Of a stretch of 64,000 nucleotides of DNA, positions 25,698 through 34,685 are shown one piece after another. Within the stretch, counting starts at the first letter, position 1; every line of letters starts with the position of its first letter. The notes under the pieces were generated by a model. That model was not told where the DNA came from, searched no databases, and was given only the letters and a program-made list of their open reading frames with translations. The translations under genes and the position numbers were made by a program. Source of the DNA: G963668435 sp963668435 (GTDB lineage: Bacteria > Latescibacterota > Latescibacteria > Latescibacterales > Latescibacteraceae); NCBI GenBank assembly GCA_963668435.2, contig CAXXSC010000006.1, positions 310,001 to 374,000 of the forward strand, given 5' to 3'.

Positions 25698-27161
25698 ATG
25701 CGCGTTTTCTTGAGTTTCATAGTTATCACAGCCTTTCTTGCCGTTGCTGCGACCGAGTGCTTCTGCGATGTGAATGATGAGGTGCTGGATACAATGCTGG
25801 CCGCGTCGAGATATACTGTTGACGAGCTGTCATGCAACGGCGGTTATCTGGCCAAGTATTCCGAGGATCTTTCGCGGCAATGGGGAGAGATCCCGGCACG
25901 GAAAAGCCAGATCATGTGCCAGGAGCCGGGAACACCGACTGTTGGCCAGGCATTTCTGCTCGCCTGGAAAGCGACAGGGCGAAAGGAATTTTTGGACTAC
26001 GCGAAAAAGGCCGCGGATGCACTCATCTGGGGACAACATCCGGCGGGCGGTTGGCATTATCTCATCGATTTCGATATGACTTCGATCAGAGACTGGTATA
26101 AAACAGAGGCGGTGAAAGCCTGGGGCTGGGAGGAATATTATCACTATTACGGCAACTGCACGTTCGATGATGCCGCCACGTATGCGCCGTCGAAATTCCT
26201 GCTGGATCTTTACATGGCAACATTGGATCCTGCCTATCGGGCGCCACTCGACAAGGCGCTCGCATTTGTGCTCGAGGCGCAGTATGACAACGGTGCCTGG
26301 CCTCAGCGCTATCCTTTGATGTATGATTATCCCAAGGACGGCCGCCCTGATTACACGCACTATTATACTTTCAACGATGGTGCTATCAGGAATAGTGTGC
26401 TTCTGCTTTGGGATGCCTGGGAACAGCTTGGCGATGAACGCTATCATGAGGCCGCTGTCCGCGGCATGGACTTTTTCATCCTTTCACAACTGGCGGAACC
26501 TCAGGCGGGATGGGCTCAACAGTATACAATGGACATGAAACCGGGCTGGGCACGAACCTATGAACCGGCGGGAGTCAGTGAGCAGCGGACTCAGGGAAAT
26601 ATTCGCGATCTCATGATTTTCGCGACCATGACCGGCGACAAGCGGTACCTCGGGCCCATTGAGCCGGCAATTCGGTGGCTGGAAAGCGCGGTGATCAATC
26701 CGGGTGGCGAGGGCGGCTACACCCATGCCGGTTTTTACGAGTACGGCACAAATAAGCCGCTATATTTCCATTTCGAGGGAACGAGCTATAAAGATTTTCG
26801 TTACTGGGTCGACTACGAGCGCGAGGACTCGTGGTGGTATCGAAGATCGGCACGCCCCGATATCCCGGCAATACGGCAGAAACTTGCTCGTCTCAAATCA
26901 CTCGATAAAGAGAGTCTGCTTGCTGAATACGCCGCCACGAAAAAAGAAATCCGGCCCAACGTTGACATGTCTGAGGTCAAAGAGGTCATCGACTCCCTTG
27001 ACAACAAGGGCCGATGGATTACGGATATGCGGGTACGTCAGTATCAGAACGGCATGCATGTCGACCGTCCGATGGATACAGTCAGGGGTGTCGAGATCAG
27101 CGTTTTCGTCAGGAACATGAACATTCTGTCTGAGTATATCGAAACTGTGGATACGAGATGA
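25698..27161 (+). CDS. Secreted pectate lyase, PL10 family
   Basis: Cleaves polygalacturonate by beta-elimination outside the cytoplasm; 487 residues. The ATG at 25698 follows GGGAGGGGA and begins a signal peptide (MRVFLSFIVITAFLAVA), so it is preferred to the in-frame start at 25674. PL10-type blocks are visible: AAGGWHYL-like repeat PAGGWHYLIDFD, FDDAATYAPSKFLLDLY, AQYDNGAWPQRYPL, YTFNDGAIRNSVLLLWDAW and GWAQQYTMDMKPGWARTYEP. The (alpha/alpha) toroid repeats fit. A C-terminal part (about 385-487) lies beyond the catalytic domain. It stands alone; later lyases in the window share the polyuronate theme. Confidence 0.85.
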   Translation: MRVFLSFIVITAFLAVAATECFCDVNDEVLDTMLAASRYTVDELSCNGGYLAKYSEDLSRQWGEIPARKSQIMCQEPGTPTVGQAFLLAWKATGRKEFLDYAKKAADALIWGQHPAGGWHYLIDFDMTSIRDWYKTEAVKAWGWEEYYHYYGNCTFDDAATYAPSKFLLDLYMATLDPAYRAPLDKALAFVLEAQYDNGAWPQRYPLMYDYPKDGRPDYTHYYTFNDGAIRNSVLLLWDAWEQLGDERYHEAAVRGMDFFILSQLAEPQAGWAQQYTMDMKPGWARTYEPAGVSEQRTQGNIRDLMIFATMTGDKRYLGPIEPAIRWLESAVINPGGEGGYTHAGFYEYGTNKPLYFHFEGTSYKDFRYWVDYEREDSWWYRRSARPDIPAIRQKLARLKSLDKESLLAEYAATKKEIRPNVDMSEVKEVIDSLDNKGRWITDMRVRQYQNGMHVDRPMDTVRGVEISVFVRNMNILSEYIETVDTR

Positions 27162-27170
27162 GCCTATGGA

Positions 27171-27806
27171 TTATATTTGATAATCCAATATTAGCTGTAA
27201 TTTGTCAGCAATTATAATATACCTATCTAAAATGTCTGAGTACTCTCTAGTTATGTTTTCATTCAAGCGGTTAGAATTTTCATCACTAAATGAGGAATCA
27301 AACGTCATAAAGAAATATTCATCAATTCTTTTAATAGATTGATTTAATATACTCACATGATTTCTAACTTCATGAATATATTGTTGCAATTCAACTGGCA
27401 ATAATACAAGCCTAAAAAGATTATTTTCAACAAATGTCATTTCAACATGTTTTAAAAAAACCATTACACCTTCTTTTTGCTTGATATAAGGTTTAACGTT
27501 TTCAATTTCCTCTTCATTAAAATTACTAAATTTTGTGAGTACATCCTCAAAAACAGTTTTAGATTCTGAACCTGAATAATGTGATACAATTTGCTTTAAC
27601 CAAATAATATAGTCTTTCGATAAATCCCCATATTTTTTCATAATATCGTAGCTTGTTATTGCAACTCGATATTGTAAATCTTTTGATTCTGTACAAATAG
27701 CAGAAAAGAGTATTTTTCTCTCGTTTCGATTTTTTATTACACCAGTAACAGTAGGACTTAAAAGCCCTAACAACCATCCAAAAAGAATTAAACATAATTC
27801 TTCCAT
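27171..27806 (-). CDS. AT-rich hypothetical protein with N-terminal membrane anchor
   Basis: Not recognised. The 211-residue product has one N-terminal hydrophobic segment (MEELCLILFGWLLGLLSP) and is otherwise helical and charged, with possible coiled coil in the C-terminal half. The gene is far richer in A+T and in AAT/ATA-type codons than its neighbours, like the SEFIR gene at 34686, which suggests recent acquisition. It ends 9 bp from the convergent pectate lyase gene. Confidence 0.6.
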   Translation of the reverse strand: MEELCLILFGWLLGLLSPTVTGVIKNRNERKILFSAICTESKDLQYRVAITSYDIMKKYGDLSKDYIIWLKQIVSHYSGSESKTVFEDVLTKFSNFNEEEIENVKPYIKQKEGVMVFLKHVEMTFVENNLFRLVLLPVELQQYIHEVRNHVSILNQSIKRIDEYFFMTFDSSFSDENSNRLNENITREYSDILDRYIIIADKLQLILDYQI

Positions 27807-27942
27807 AATTTATCTCAACTCATTTGAAAGATGAATTATTCTTCAAAGTAATCAACTATAGTAATACAACATCTCGCCACATATTTATCCACACTCGCAT
27901 GTCTGTTTTTTAAAACGCATTAACTGAGCAGTCCCGGAAGAA

Positions 27943-29622
27943 TCAGCTCTTCATTAGCTTGATTTTTCTCAGCTCGTTGTGGCCGTTGTAGCGGTACCGC
28001 ACTGAGTAATCGCCTGAATCATGGTTCCCGGTATTCCAGGCGGTCAGGTGCCAGCCGCTTTCACGGACAGCATTTTCCAGAAGGTCAACTGTCTCGCTCG
28101 CGCCGTTCTCGATTTCGATCTGGACATAGCCCTTGTCAGGCACCGCGTATTCAATCGGCATAAGGCTGTTTGTGCGGGTCTGCTGTACCGTATCGAGGAT
28201 ACGGATGTCCTGATTTTGAGGCGTATCCATTTTCCGCTGGGAGACATTCTTGTAGTCGAACGGCTCGTTGACCAGGTGCCAGAACGGTTCGTTCCCGCCA
28301 TCGTAATCTTTTTGGAGATAATAGGTTTTCAGTGGTGTCCGGGTAAACCAAGTCAGCGGTTTTCTGACCGCACGGCCGTTTTCCCAGCTGTAGACCGGTA
28401 TGCGCATCGGATCAAGAATATCAAGTTTTCCGCGCTCCATGGCAATATGGAAAAATCCGAAATTCCCCGGCTCGTGCCCGCCCAGCCATTTGCCGACTAT
28501 GTCGAGATGGTAGGGGTTTTTGCCGAAAATGACAATATTGGTCATGTAATCCCATGCCTTACCCCTCGGATTATCCTCATTACCGACAGGATTGGGGCCG
28601 GGCCCGAAATTGCCGTCACGTCCATAAACACCCTCGACGACATGAAGGCCGAAATCGGTGACAGAAAGGCTGTCGATAGTTCGGTGCGTCCAAATTTCCT
28701 GGCAGAGAACATCGTAACGGTCCACTGCTGTCTGATTGGGAGCGTCTTCGGGCTTGATCGGCCTGTCCCATCGGGGCAGTGTATGCTTGTGACGGGCCAG
28801 GCACTTATTGATATCCTCGACTACATTGGGATTGCGGTGTTCCGGAAGCATTGTCATGACACTCTTGAATTTCTGGCAGAAATGCTGATAGCCGTTAGCG
28901 ACCGCGCCCTGGAAATTCTTGCAGGCGAGCGTGAGCCCCATTGAATGCGCCTTGAACTTGGCAACATTGAGAAGAAAACTGTCCGGCGCGTTTATTGGCT
29001 GAAGGTAGGGGATTTTCCGGTAAACGACCCCGCCGGGACAGTCAACCCACACGAGCTCGTCGGGATCGATCTCGTCGGCGTTTTTCGACCAGTTGGAAAT
29101 GAGCGCGTTATCGACACCTGGCACACGCTGGTTCATATTATGGAGATCGACACCCTGACGTTTGACAGACGGCCAGTAGGAGTGCTTTTTCCAGTTGATG
29201 CAGTTCACTTCGCGGATATGGAATTTCTTCCGGGAAACGCCGAGATCTTTCATGCTCATCACCATGCCCTCGACAAAATTCGGATCGGTGATAATGCCCA
29301 TTGTCGCCCATTCGTTTCCGCCGCCACCGGTAATATTGGGCTTGATCGGGACAAGATGGCTGACCGGAACACCGTTTTCCCCGGTCGGAACGATAACCTC
29401 GTTTGCGAAACGATGGCCCTCAATACGGATATCGTCCGCGTCCGTTTTCTTTTCGACATTGGTTTTCATGATAAAAACAGCGTCGGGATGCTCCTCGACA
29501 AACTGGTGAACACGGTAGAAACCGGTACTTTTTCTAACGCGGTCGGCAACAACCGTTGATGGCTTTATCGCTGAAGATGCCCCGGCAAGCGCCGCAGCGG
29601 ACAGGAATGTTCTTCGTTTCAT
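27943..29622 (-). CDS. Tat-exported DUF362-family protein
   Basis: Exported protein of unknown activity, 559 residues. The N-terminus is a twin-arginine signal (MKRRTFLSAAALAGASSA). The DUF362 domain (about 55-420) shows HLVPIKPNITGGGG, LLNVAKFKAHSMGLTLACKN and FQGAVANGYQH. DUF362 proteins are often iron-sulphur-linked or of unknown function; no CxxCxxC cluster is seen here. The C-terminal part (about 460-559) is a small beta domain. Nothing nearby fixes a pathway. A copy of repeat R2 lies upstream. Confidence 0.75.
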   Translation of the reverse strand: MKRRTFLSAAALAGASSAIKPSTVVADRVRKSTGFYRVHQFVEEHPDAVFIMKTNVEKKTDADDIRIEGHRFANEVIVPTGENGVPVSHLVPIKPNITGGGGNEWATMGIITDPNFVEGMVMSMKDLGVSRKKFHIREVNCINWKKHSYWPSVKRQGVDLHNMNQRVPGVDNALISNWSKNADEIDPDELVWVDCPGGVVYRKIPYLQPINAPDSFLLNVAKFKAHSMGLTLACKNFQGAVANGYQHFCQKFKSVMTMLPEHRNPNVVEDINKCLARHKHTLPRWDRPIKPEDAPNQTAVDRYDVLCQEIWTHRTIDSLSVTDFGLHVVEGVYGRDGNFGPGPNPVGNEDNPRGKAWDYMTNIVIFGKNPYHLDIVGKWLGGHEPGNFGFFHIAMERGKLDILDPMRIPVYSWENGRAVRKPLTWFTRTPLKTYYLQKDYDGGNEPFWHLVNEPFDYKNVSQRKMDTPQNQDIRILDTVQQTRTNSLMPIEYAVPDKGYVQIEIENGASETVDLLENAVRESGWHLTAWNTGNHDSGDYSVRYRYNGHNELRKIKLMKS

Positions 29623-29691
29623 GATTTGCTCCCATATTTTTACGCGTAATGGATACAGATCGTCATGTAAATTGCCTGAACCACTGGTGGA

Positions 29692-29880
29692 CTGACAAAT
29701 TGATCGGAACAGTCCTTTGGACTGTTCCGATGACTGTCACCGGGGAACCATCACTTTATGGTTCCCGCGTCCCCTCCGAAAGGGGCAAAGTCCCTTTTCG
29801 GTCTGAGGTAGTTGTGCCACTTGATCCGCTGTACAGCGTTGCGCCGCCGTACGCTGGATTTCATTATCACCGTAACAGAC
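29692..29880 (+). repeat. Structured intergenic repeat R2, copy A
   Basis: About 190 bp matching 39491-39669 in inverted orientation. Landmarks in order: CGGAACAGTCC/GGACTGTTCCG hairpin (29705-29730), ACTGTCACCGGGGAACCATC, CCCCTCCGAAAGGGGCAAAG, CCACTTGATCCGCTGT and ACGCTGGATT, with CGTAACAGAC at the end. The hairpins and conserved linkers suggest a mobile or RNA-level structured element. An 87-residue frame over it is not credible. Confidence 0.7.
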
Positions 29881-30375
29881 TTAAATACCTGGACTATGTC
29901 TGTTCCCACTGAAAAGCCCCTGTCGAACAAGTGTATTCGGATCAGAAAGGCTGGCGACGCAAGACGCGTTCAGCGTTTCCCGAAAACATGATGTAAAACG
30001 CGAAGCAGCTTTTCACAGAACAGGTAATCTCGCATTCGCAGGCCAAGGTCGTGCAGCATCCTTGGCCGGTCAGGTTGCACAAAACAAGCAGACTACAATG
30101 CGTCCGCCGACGTTGCCCTTTTGTGCCGCTTTTTCCGGCAAGGGAAAAAGCGGCTTATATAATGTTGTTTGCTTTTAAAAATTATGGCCGGTCTTTTTAC
30201 CGGGCAGCATTGATGTTATAATTAACGTTACGAATATTTTATTTGTCAATCGCTAATATTCCGATTATCATAAAGTACTGTGTAAGGTCCTGAAACACAG
30301 AGATTTCTACAGGACTGAGCCCGTTAACCGGATTAGCGGAAAACGGCGTTTACGTTTACTGTCAACGGAGGTGAA
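29881..30375. other. Non-coding gap with a perfect hairpin
   Basis: No gene seen. It contains a 12-bp perfect inverted repeat, GCCGCTTTTTCC (30125-30136) and GGAAAAAGCGGC (30143-30154), and the 5' region of the M23/PKD gene with the ribosome site CGGAGGTG before 30376. Confidence 0.5.
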
Positions 30376-31857
30376 ATGAAATATTTTAGTGCTGTCATTA
30401 CGATCCTGCTCTTGTCCGCCACTGTCGTTACGGCACAGGAAGCAACAGTCACCCCGCTACGCAGAGTCGTTGAGCTTGCGGTGGGAGAATCCGCAACAGT
30501 TGAGCTTCACGACAGTTCCAAGGCAACTGTCAAGCTCCTGAAAATCGATGAGAAACGCGATATATTCCGTGACGCTGTCCGTGAGGCCCGGGTTACAATA
30601 GAGGTCAACGGCGAGTCTGCGACCATTGTCTCCGCCACCTACCATCTGCCGCAGCTCATTGGCGGTGTGCAGGTGGACTGCCCGATCACCCGTGGTTATT
30701 ACTCAAATACGAGCCGCGACATGTGGGGGCTCGGCGACGGTAAGGATGCCCGTTTCCGTCTCTGGCCCAAGGGCTCGCCATGGATCGATCCAGCGACATT
30801 CAGTTACCCGCCCGACCAGAAATGGTTCGCCTCGGACAGCCAGATGGCCAATGACCCGACCCATGTCGATGCCGGCGAGGATCCGGGGAACAAGCGCATT
30901 TACTATCATGACGGGCTCGATATCGGCGGCGTGGAGGGTATGCTGGATATTCTGTCCTCCACGGACGGGCTCGTGGTATCGAAGGCAGGAGCCTATCTCG
31001 AGGGCCATGATCCTGACAGCACGCCGGTACGGCCGCGTTACGACGTCATATATATTCTCGATGACCGCGGCTGGTACATCCGCTATTCCCACATGAAAAG
31101 CCATGAGACCAATGTCGTACTCGGCGAACGTGTCCACAAGGGCCAGAAACTCGGCGAGCTCGGCAAAGAGGGAGCAAGCGGCGGATGGGCTCATTTCCAT
31201 TACGCCATCACCTGCCGTCAGCCCTCCGGCAAATGGGGCACCGAGGAAGCCTACGCCTATTACTGGCAGAGCTATCGGGCAAAATTCGATCCAGCAATCA
31301 TCGCAGTCGCACGTCCTCATTTGGTGGCGTCGGTTGGAGAAACAATAACGCTCGATGGGTCCCGGTCGGCCAGTTTCGACGGCGAAATCATAAATTATAC
31401 CTGGTACCACACGGATCACAGTATTTCTTCCGGGCCGACCGCCACGATCAGCTTTGATACGGTCGGGGAATACAGCGAGGTGATCAAGGTCGAGGACAGC
31501 AAGGGCAATGTTGACTATGATTTCGCTGTAATCAATGTATTTGATCCTGCTGACCCCGAAATCGTACCGCCGACAATCCATGCCGCCTATGCCCCGACCT
31601 ACGGAATCCGTGCAGGCGATCCTGTAACATTCGCCGCGCGTGTTTTCCGCTCGAAAGAGGGCGGCGAAACCTGGGATTTCGGTGACGGCACTGGTGTGCT
31701 TAAAACAAAATCCCATCCGGGAGATCAGCACCTTCCCGACGGCTATGCGACAACAGTCCATCGCTTTTCACAGCCCGGCTATTATATTGTGACTGTGACA
31801 CACAAGGATGAAAAAGGGCTGACCGCGACTGACAGGCTGGATGTGAAAGTGGAGTAA
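30376..31857 (+). CDS. Secreted M23-type peptidase with PKD domains
   Basis: Probable secreted zinc endopeptidase, 493 residues. It has a signal peptide (cleavage after VVTAQ), an N-terminal beta region (about 25-110), then an M23/LytM-like domain (about 170-290). The zinc ligands are visible as His178-xxx-Asp182 (YYHDGLDIGG) and His273-x-His275 (WAHFHYAI), with the lipoyl-like turns GERVHKGQKLGELGKEG. Two PKD/Ig-like domains follow (about 310-390 and 395-493; ETWDFGDGTG). M23 enzymes cut peptidoglycan cross-links or Gly-rich proteins; PKD domains aid binding at the cell surface or to polysaccharide. Confidence 0.82.
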   Translation: MKYFSAVITILLLSATVVTAQEATVTPLRRVVELAVGESATVELHDSSKATVKLLKIDEKRDIFRDAVREARVTIEVNGESATIVSATYHLPQLIGGVQVDCPITRGYYSNTSRDMWGLGDGKDARFRLWPKGSPWIDPATFSYPPDQKWFASDSQMANDPTHVDAGEDPGNKRIYYHDGLDIGGVEGMLDILSSTDGLVVSKAGAYLEGHDPDSTPVRPRYDVIYILDDRGWYIRYSHMKSHETNVVLGERVHKGQKLGELGKEGASGGWAHFHYAITCRQPSGKWGTEEAYAYYWQSYRAKFDPAIIAVARPHLVASVGETITLDGSRSASFDGEIINYTWYHTDHSISSGPTATISFDTVGEYSEVIKVEDSKGNVDYDFAVINVFDPADPEIVPPTIHAAYAPTYGIRAGDPVTFAARVFRSKEGGETWDFGDGTGVLKTKSHPGDQHLPDGYATTVHRFSQPGYYIVTVTHKDEKGLTATDRLDVKVE

Positions 31858-31926
31858 GGGAAAAGAAAGTTCTGAGAATTCAGAATTCAGGAGTCAGAAG
31901 TATAGTATATAAACCAGGAAATTATC

Positions 31927-33315
31927 ATGCAGCATAAAACATTGACAATCATCGGCGCCGGGCCCGGCGGTTACACGGCCGCTTTCAGGGCGGCTCAGAA
32001 AGGTATGAAAGTCACGGTAATCGAGCGCGGCGGCCTTGGCGGAGTCTGCCTTCAGCAGGGATGTATCCCTGTCAAGGCGCTCCTGCATTCGGCGAAAATG
32101 CTGACAAACGCCCGCCGTGCCGCGGATTTCGGCATCGACTGCAATGTAAACGGATTCGATTTCGCCAGTATGATCGATCGCAAGGACGATATCGTCGCCC
32201 TGAACGAACGCGGGATCGAGGCCCTTCTGCACCGTCACGCCATCACTGTCATAAAAGGCGGCGCTACACTCCTGTCACCCACCCACGTGGAGGTCGAATG
32301 TGAGGACGGTTCCACTCTTGGTATAGCCTCCGACTTCATGCTCATCGCCACCGGCAGCAGTTCAATCCTGCCACAAGGTATCGAGCTGGACAACAAGACA
32401 ATTTTCGACTGCGAGGGTGCTCTGTCGCTTTCAGAGCTTCCCGAAAGCTGCATTGTCCTTGGCGGCGGAGTCCTCGGCTGTGAGTTCGCGTCCCTCCTGA
32501 CCGATCTCGATGTCGAGGTGACCGTTGTCGACATGAAAGAATCGCTCATGCCCGCCTGGGACAGCGACCTGACGAAACTTCTCGCCCGTTCTTTCAAGCG
32601 TCGCGGTGTTTCATTCGAACTGGGTGCCGCTGTCGAAACAGTCGACAAGAATGACGAAGAAGGCGTGACTGTCAGGCTTGCTGACGGCAGGGAACTCACT
32701 GCGGCGTCATGCCTTGTCGCTATCGGACGAAAACCGACCCTTCCTGCCCTTAATTTAAAGGGAGATGAACTGGCTATAAACAACGTCACAGGCGGCATCG
32801 AGGTCGACTCTTTCATGCGCACGAATTTCAATAATATCTATGCGGCGGGCGATGTCACCGGTATCCGTATGCTGGCGCATGTTGCCGCTGAACAGGGCAT
32901 CGTTGCAGTCGAAAACATGGCCGGTGGAAACACAGAAATGCGCTATGACGCTGTTCCCGATTGTTTCTGGGGTTCGCCGGAAATGGCCTCGGTCGGGATT
33001 GACGATACGGCCGCGAAAGAAGCCGGAATGGACATTGCAGTTGCAAAATACCAGTACCGGAGCACCGGAATATCCCATGCGATCGGCGAAATAGAGGGTT
33101 TTGTAAAGGCACTTATCAACAAAGACGGCGACACGGTTGTCGGCGTGCATATTGCCGGTCATGCCGCACCGGAACTCATCGGCGAAGCAGCGGTCATTGT
33201 CGCCAACGGCCTTACGGTCAACGATCTGGACACGACTATCCATGCACATCCAACCCTTGGCGAAATAGTCAAGGAGGCCATACTTGCCGCCCGCGGCAGG
33301 AATATTCACGGCTGA
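31927..33315 (+). CDS. lpdA: Dihydrolipoyl dehydrogenase (E3)
   Basis: FAD flavoprotein that reoxidises dihydrolipoamide with NAD+, 462 residues. An FAD Rossmann motif (IIGAGPGGYTAAFRAA), the redox disulphide Cys41/Cys46 (GGVCLQQGCIPVK), an NAD-binding site (VLGGGVLGCEFASLL) and the C-terminal His441-Glu446 dyad (HAHPTLGE) are all present. No E1 or E2 genes are near, so it is an orphan copy that may serve a 2-oxoacid dehydrogenase or the glycine cleavage system elsewhere. The usual GGTCLN reads GGVCLQ here, a mild departure. Confidence 0.93.
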   Translation: MQHKTLTIIGAGPGGYTAAFRAAQKGMKVTVIERGGLGGVCLQQGCIPVKALLHSAKMLTNARRAADFGIDCNVNGFDFASMIDRKDDIVALNERGIEALLHRHAITVIKGGATLLSPTHVEVECEDGSTLGIASDFMLIATGSSSILPQGIELDNKTIFDCEGALSLSELPESCIVLGGGVLGCEFASLLTDLDVEVTVVDMKESLMPAWDSDLTKLLARSFKRRGVSFELGAAVETVDKNDEEGVTVRLADGRELTAASCLVAIGRKPTLPALNLKGDELAINNVTGGIEVDSFMRTNFNNIYAAGDVTGIRMLAHVAAEQGIVAVENMAGGNTEMRYDAVPDCFWGSPEMASVGIDDTAAKEAGMDIAVAKYQYRSTGISHAIGEIEGFVKALINKDGDTVVGVHIAGHAAPELIGEAAVIVANGLTVNDLDTTIHAHPTLGEIVKEAILAARGRNIHG

Positions 33316-33410
33316 CAGTCATTTACGGCTGTGATGAAACCGCATTTTGAATATATCGTATAATTATTATAATGAATATTCAATCTTGAATCCTTTTTCG
33401 GAGAATAAGC

Positions 33411-34445
33411 ATGAAGCGACGCGACATGTTACGGAAATCCGCCATCGGCGCGGTTGCAGCCGGCATGGGAGCTCCCTCTGCCGATGCGGCGAAAGTCGAT
33501 GAAATCCCGAAAAAACCGACCCCGATTTTCGGCGAAATGAGCTACCGCGAGCTTGGAAAGACCGGTATCAAGGTCAGCCGTCTCGGATTCGGCTCCCATC
33601 TCCTTCCCTACAACAGGGAGGATCCGGTCGGAAGGGACCGTCAGATCCAGGAGGCCTACGCAAATGGCATCAACCTTTTCGATGTCTACGATCACGGAGG
33701 TTACAAGCAGTTCGATCCCATGTCAAAATCCCTCGCGGACAAACGTCAGAACGTGGTAATCTCCCTTGTTTCGGTCGAACAGGAGACACGTAAAGAAGTC
33801 GAAGGCGCGCTCAGGACTTTCAAGACAGATTATATCGACCTTTACCGTATTGTCTACCGCGACACGGCGGCGGGCGGCGGGGATTATATGATGGGTGACA
33901 ACGTTCTTGAACTCATGCTCAAGATGAAAGAGGAGGGCAAGATCCGTGCGGTTGGTGTTGTTTCGCATCGCGAGGAGGGGTTGGTCTACGCTGCCGAGCA
34001 TTTCCCCATCGATTATATCATGATGCCGATAAATTTCCACCACAACAAGGCGTGGTTTCACGACGAGCCCGATGGCTATTCGCAAATATTCCCGCTCTGC
34101 CGTGAAAAACAGCTCGGCGTGCTCGGCATCAAGCCCATGGCCGGCGATCCGATGATGGCCTATGCCCAACACCTCGGTTTTCTTGCCGATGACTACCGCG
34201 GCGCAAGCTATCCCAAGGCAGCGCTCCGTTATCTGTGGCAGAACGAGGATATTTCCTCAGTCCTCCCGACTATTAACTCTGTCGGTGAGCTCTGGGACAA
34301 TCTCGAATCTCTCTGGCAGCCGAAACTGACCAAAGACGACAAAAAGGTTCTCAAGGCGCTGTCTAAAAAGGCCGACCGCACGTTCGGCGCCTACCTTCCA
34401 GAAAAATACAAGTGGATGGAGGAATGGCGGATCAGGACTGTATAG
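33411..34445 (+). CDS. Tat-exported aldo/keto reductase-like protein (degenerate active site)
   Basis: A (beta/alpha)8-barrel protein of 344 residues with a twin-arginine signal (MKRRDMLRKSAIGAVAAG). The AKR fold is clear (YRELGKTGIKVSRLGFGS, FKTDYIDLYRIVYRD, LGIKPMAGDP). The tetrad Asp (NLFDVYD) and a Tyr (DHGGYKQ) can be placed, but the Lys expected after the beta strand reads VVISLVS and the His expected in YIDLxxxH reads YRIVYRD, so neither is evident. It may be an inactive or altered periplasmic AKR. Several hairpins follow. Confidence 0.8.
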   Translation: MKRRDMLRKSAIGAVAAGMGAPSADAAKVDEIPKKPTPIFGEMSYRELGKTGIKVSRLGFGSHLLPYNREDPVGRDRQIQEAYANGINLFDVYDHGGYKQFDPMSKSLADKRQNVVISLVSVEQETRKEVEGALRTFKTDYIDLYRIVYRDTAAGGGDYMMGDNVLELMLKMKEEGKIRAVGVVSHREEGLVYAAEHFPIDYIMMPINFHHNKAWFHDEPDGYSQIFPLCREKQLGVLGIKPMAGDPMMAYAQHLGFLADDYRGASYPKAALRYLWQNEDISSVLPTINSVGELWDNLESLWQPKLTKDDKKVLKALSKKADRTFGAYLPEKYKWMEEWRIRTV

Positions 34446-34480
34446 AGGAAAAGAAAAAAAGAGATAGAGGATTGATGATT

Positions 34481-34580
34481 GCGGAGACAACCGGCATTTC
34501 CCGGTTTTCTCCGCACCTCTTTCGGGAAAGGGCCAGCGGGCCCTTTTTATATCCGGCATCTAACGATGCCGGATTTTTTT
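34481..34580 (+). terminator. Three tandem hairpins ending in an intrinsic terminator
   Basis: Hairpin 1 is GCGGAGA-AACCGG/CCGGTT-TCTCCGC (34481-34514). Hairpin 2 is AAAGGGCC/GGCCCTTT plus TT (34527-34548). Hairpin 3 is ATCCGGCAT/ATGCCGGAT plus six more T (34551-34580). Together they insulate the AKR gene from the AT-rich SEFIR gene. Confidence 0.8.
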
Positions 34581-34612
34581 TACCATAATTAAGATAACAA
34601 TAGTATAATACC

Positions 34613-34642
34613 TTGACATACATAAAATTATGTTATTATATA
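34613..34642 (+). promoter_or_regulatory. Promoter of the SEFIR gene
   Basis: TTGACA (34613-34618) with an 18-bp spacer to TATATA (34637-34642), in strongly AT-rich sequence, 44 bp before the ATG. Confidence 0.55.
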
Positions 34643-34685
34643 AATTATCTGATAGTAATTATTCAGTATTATTTTGGAGGAAGAG

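Noticed and set aside
29649..29912. 87-residue frame over repeat R2
   Set aside because: Overlaps a structured repeat whose second copy does not keep the frame.
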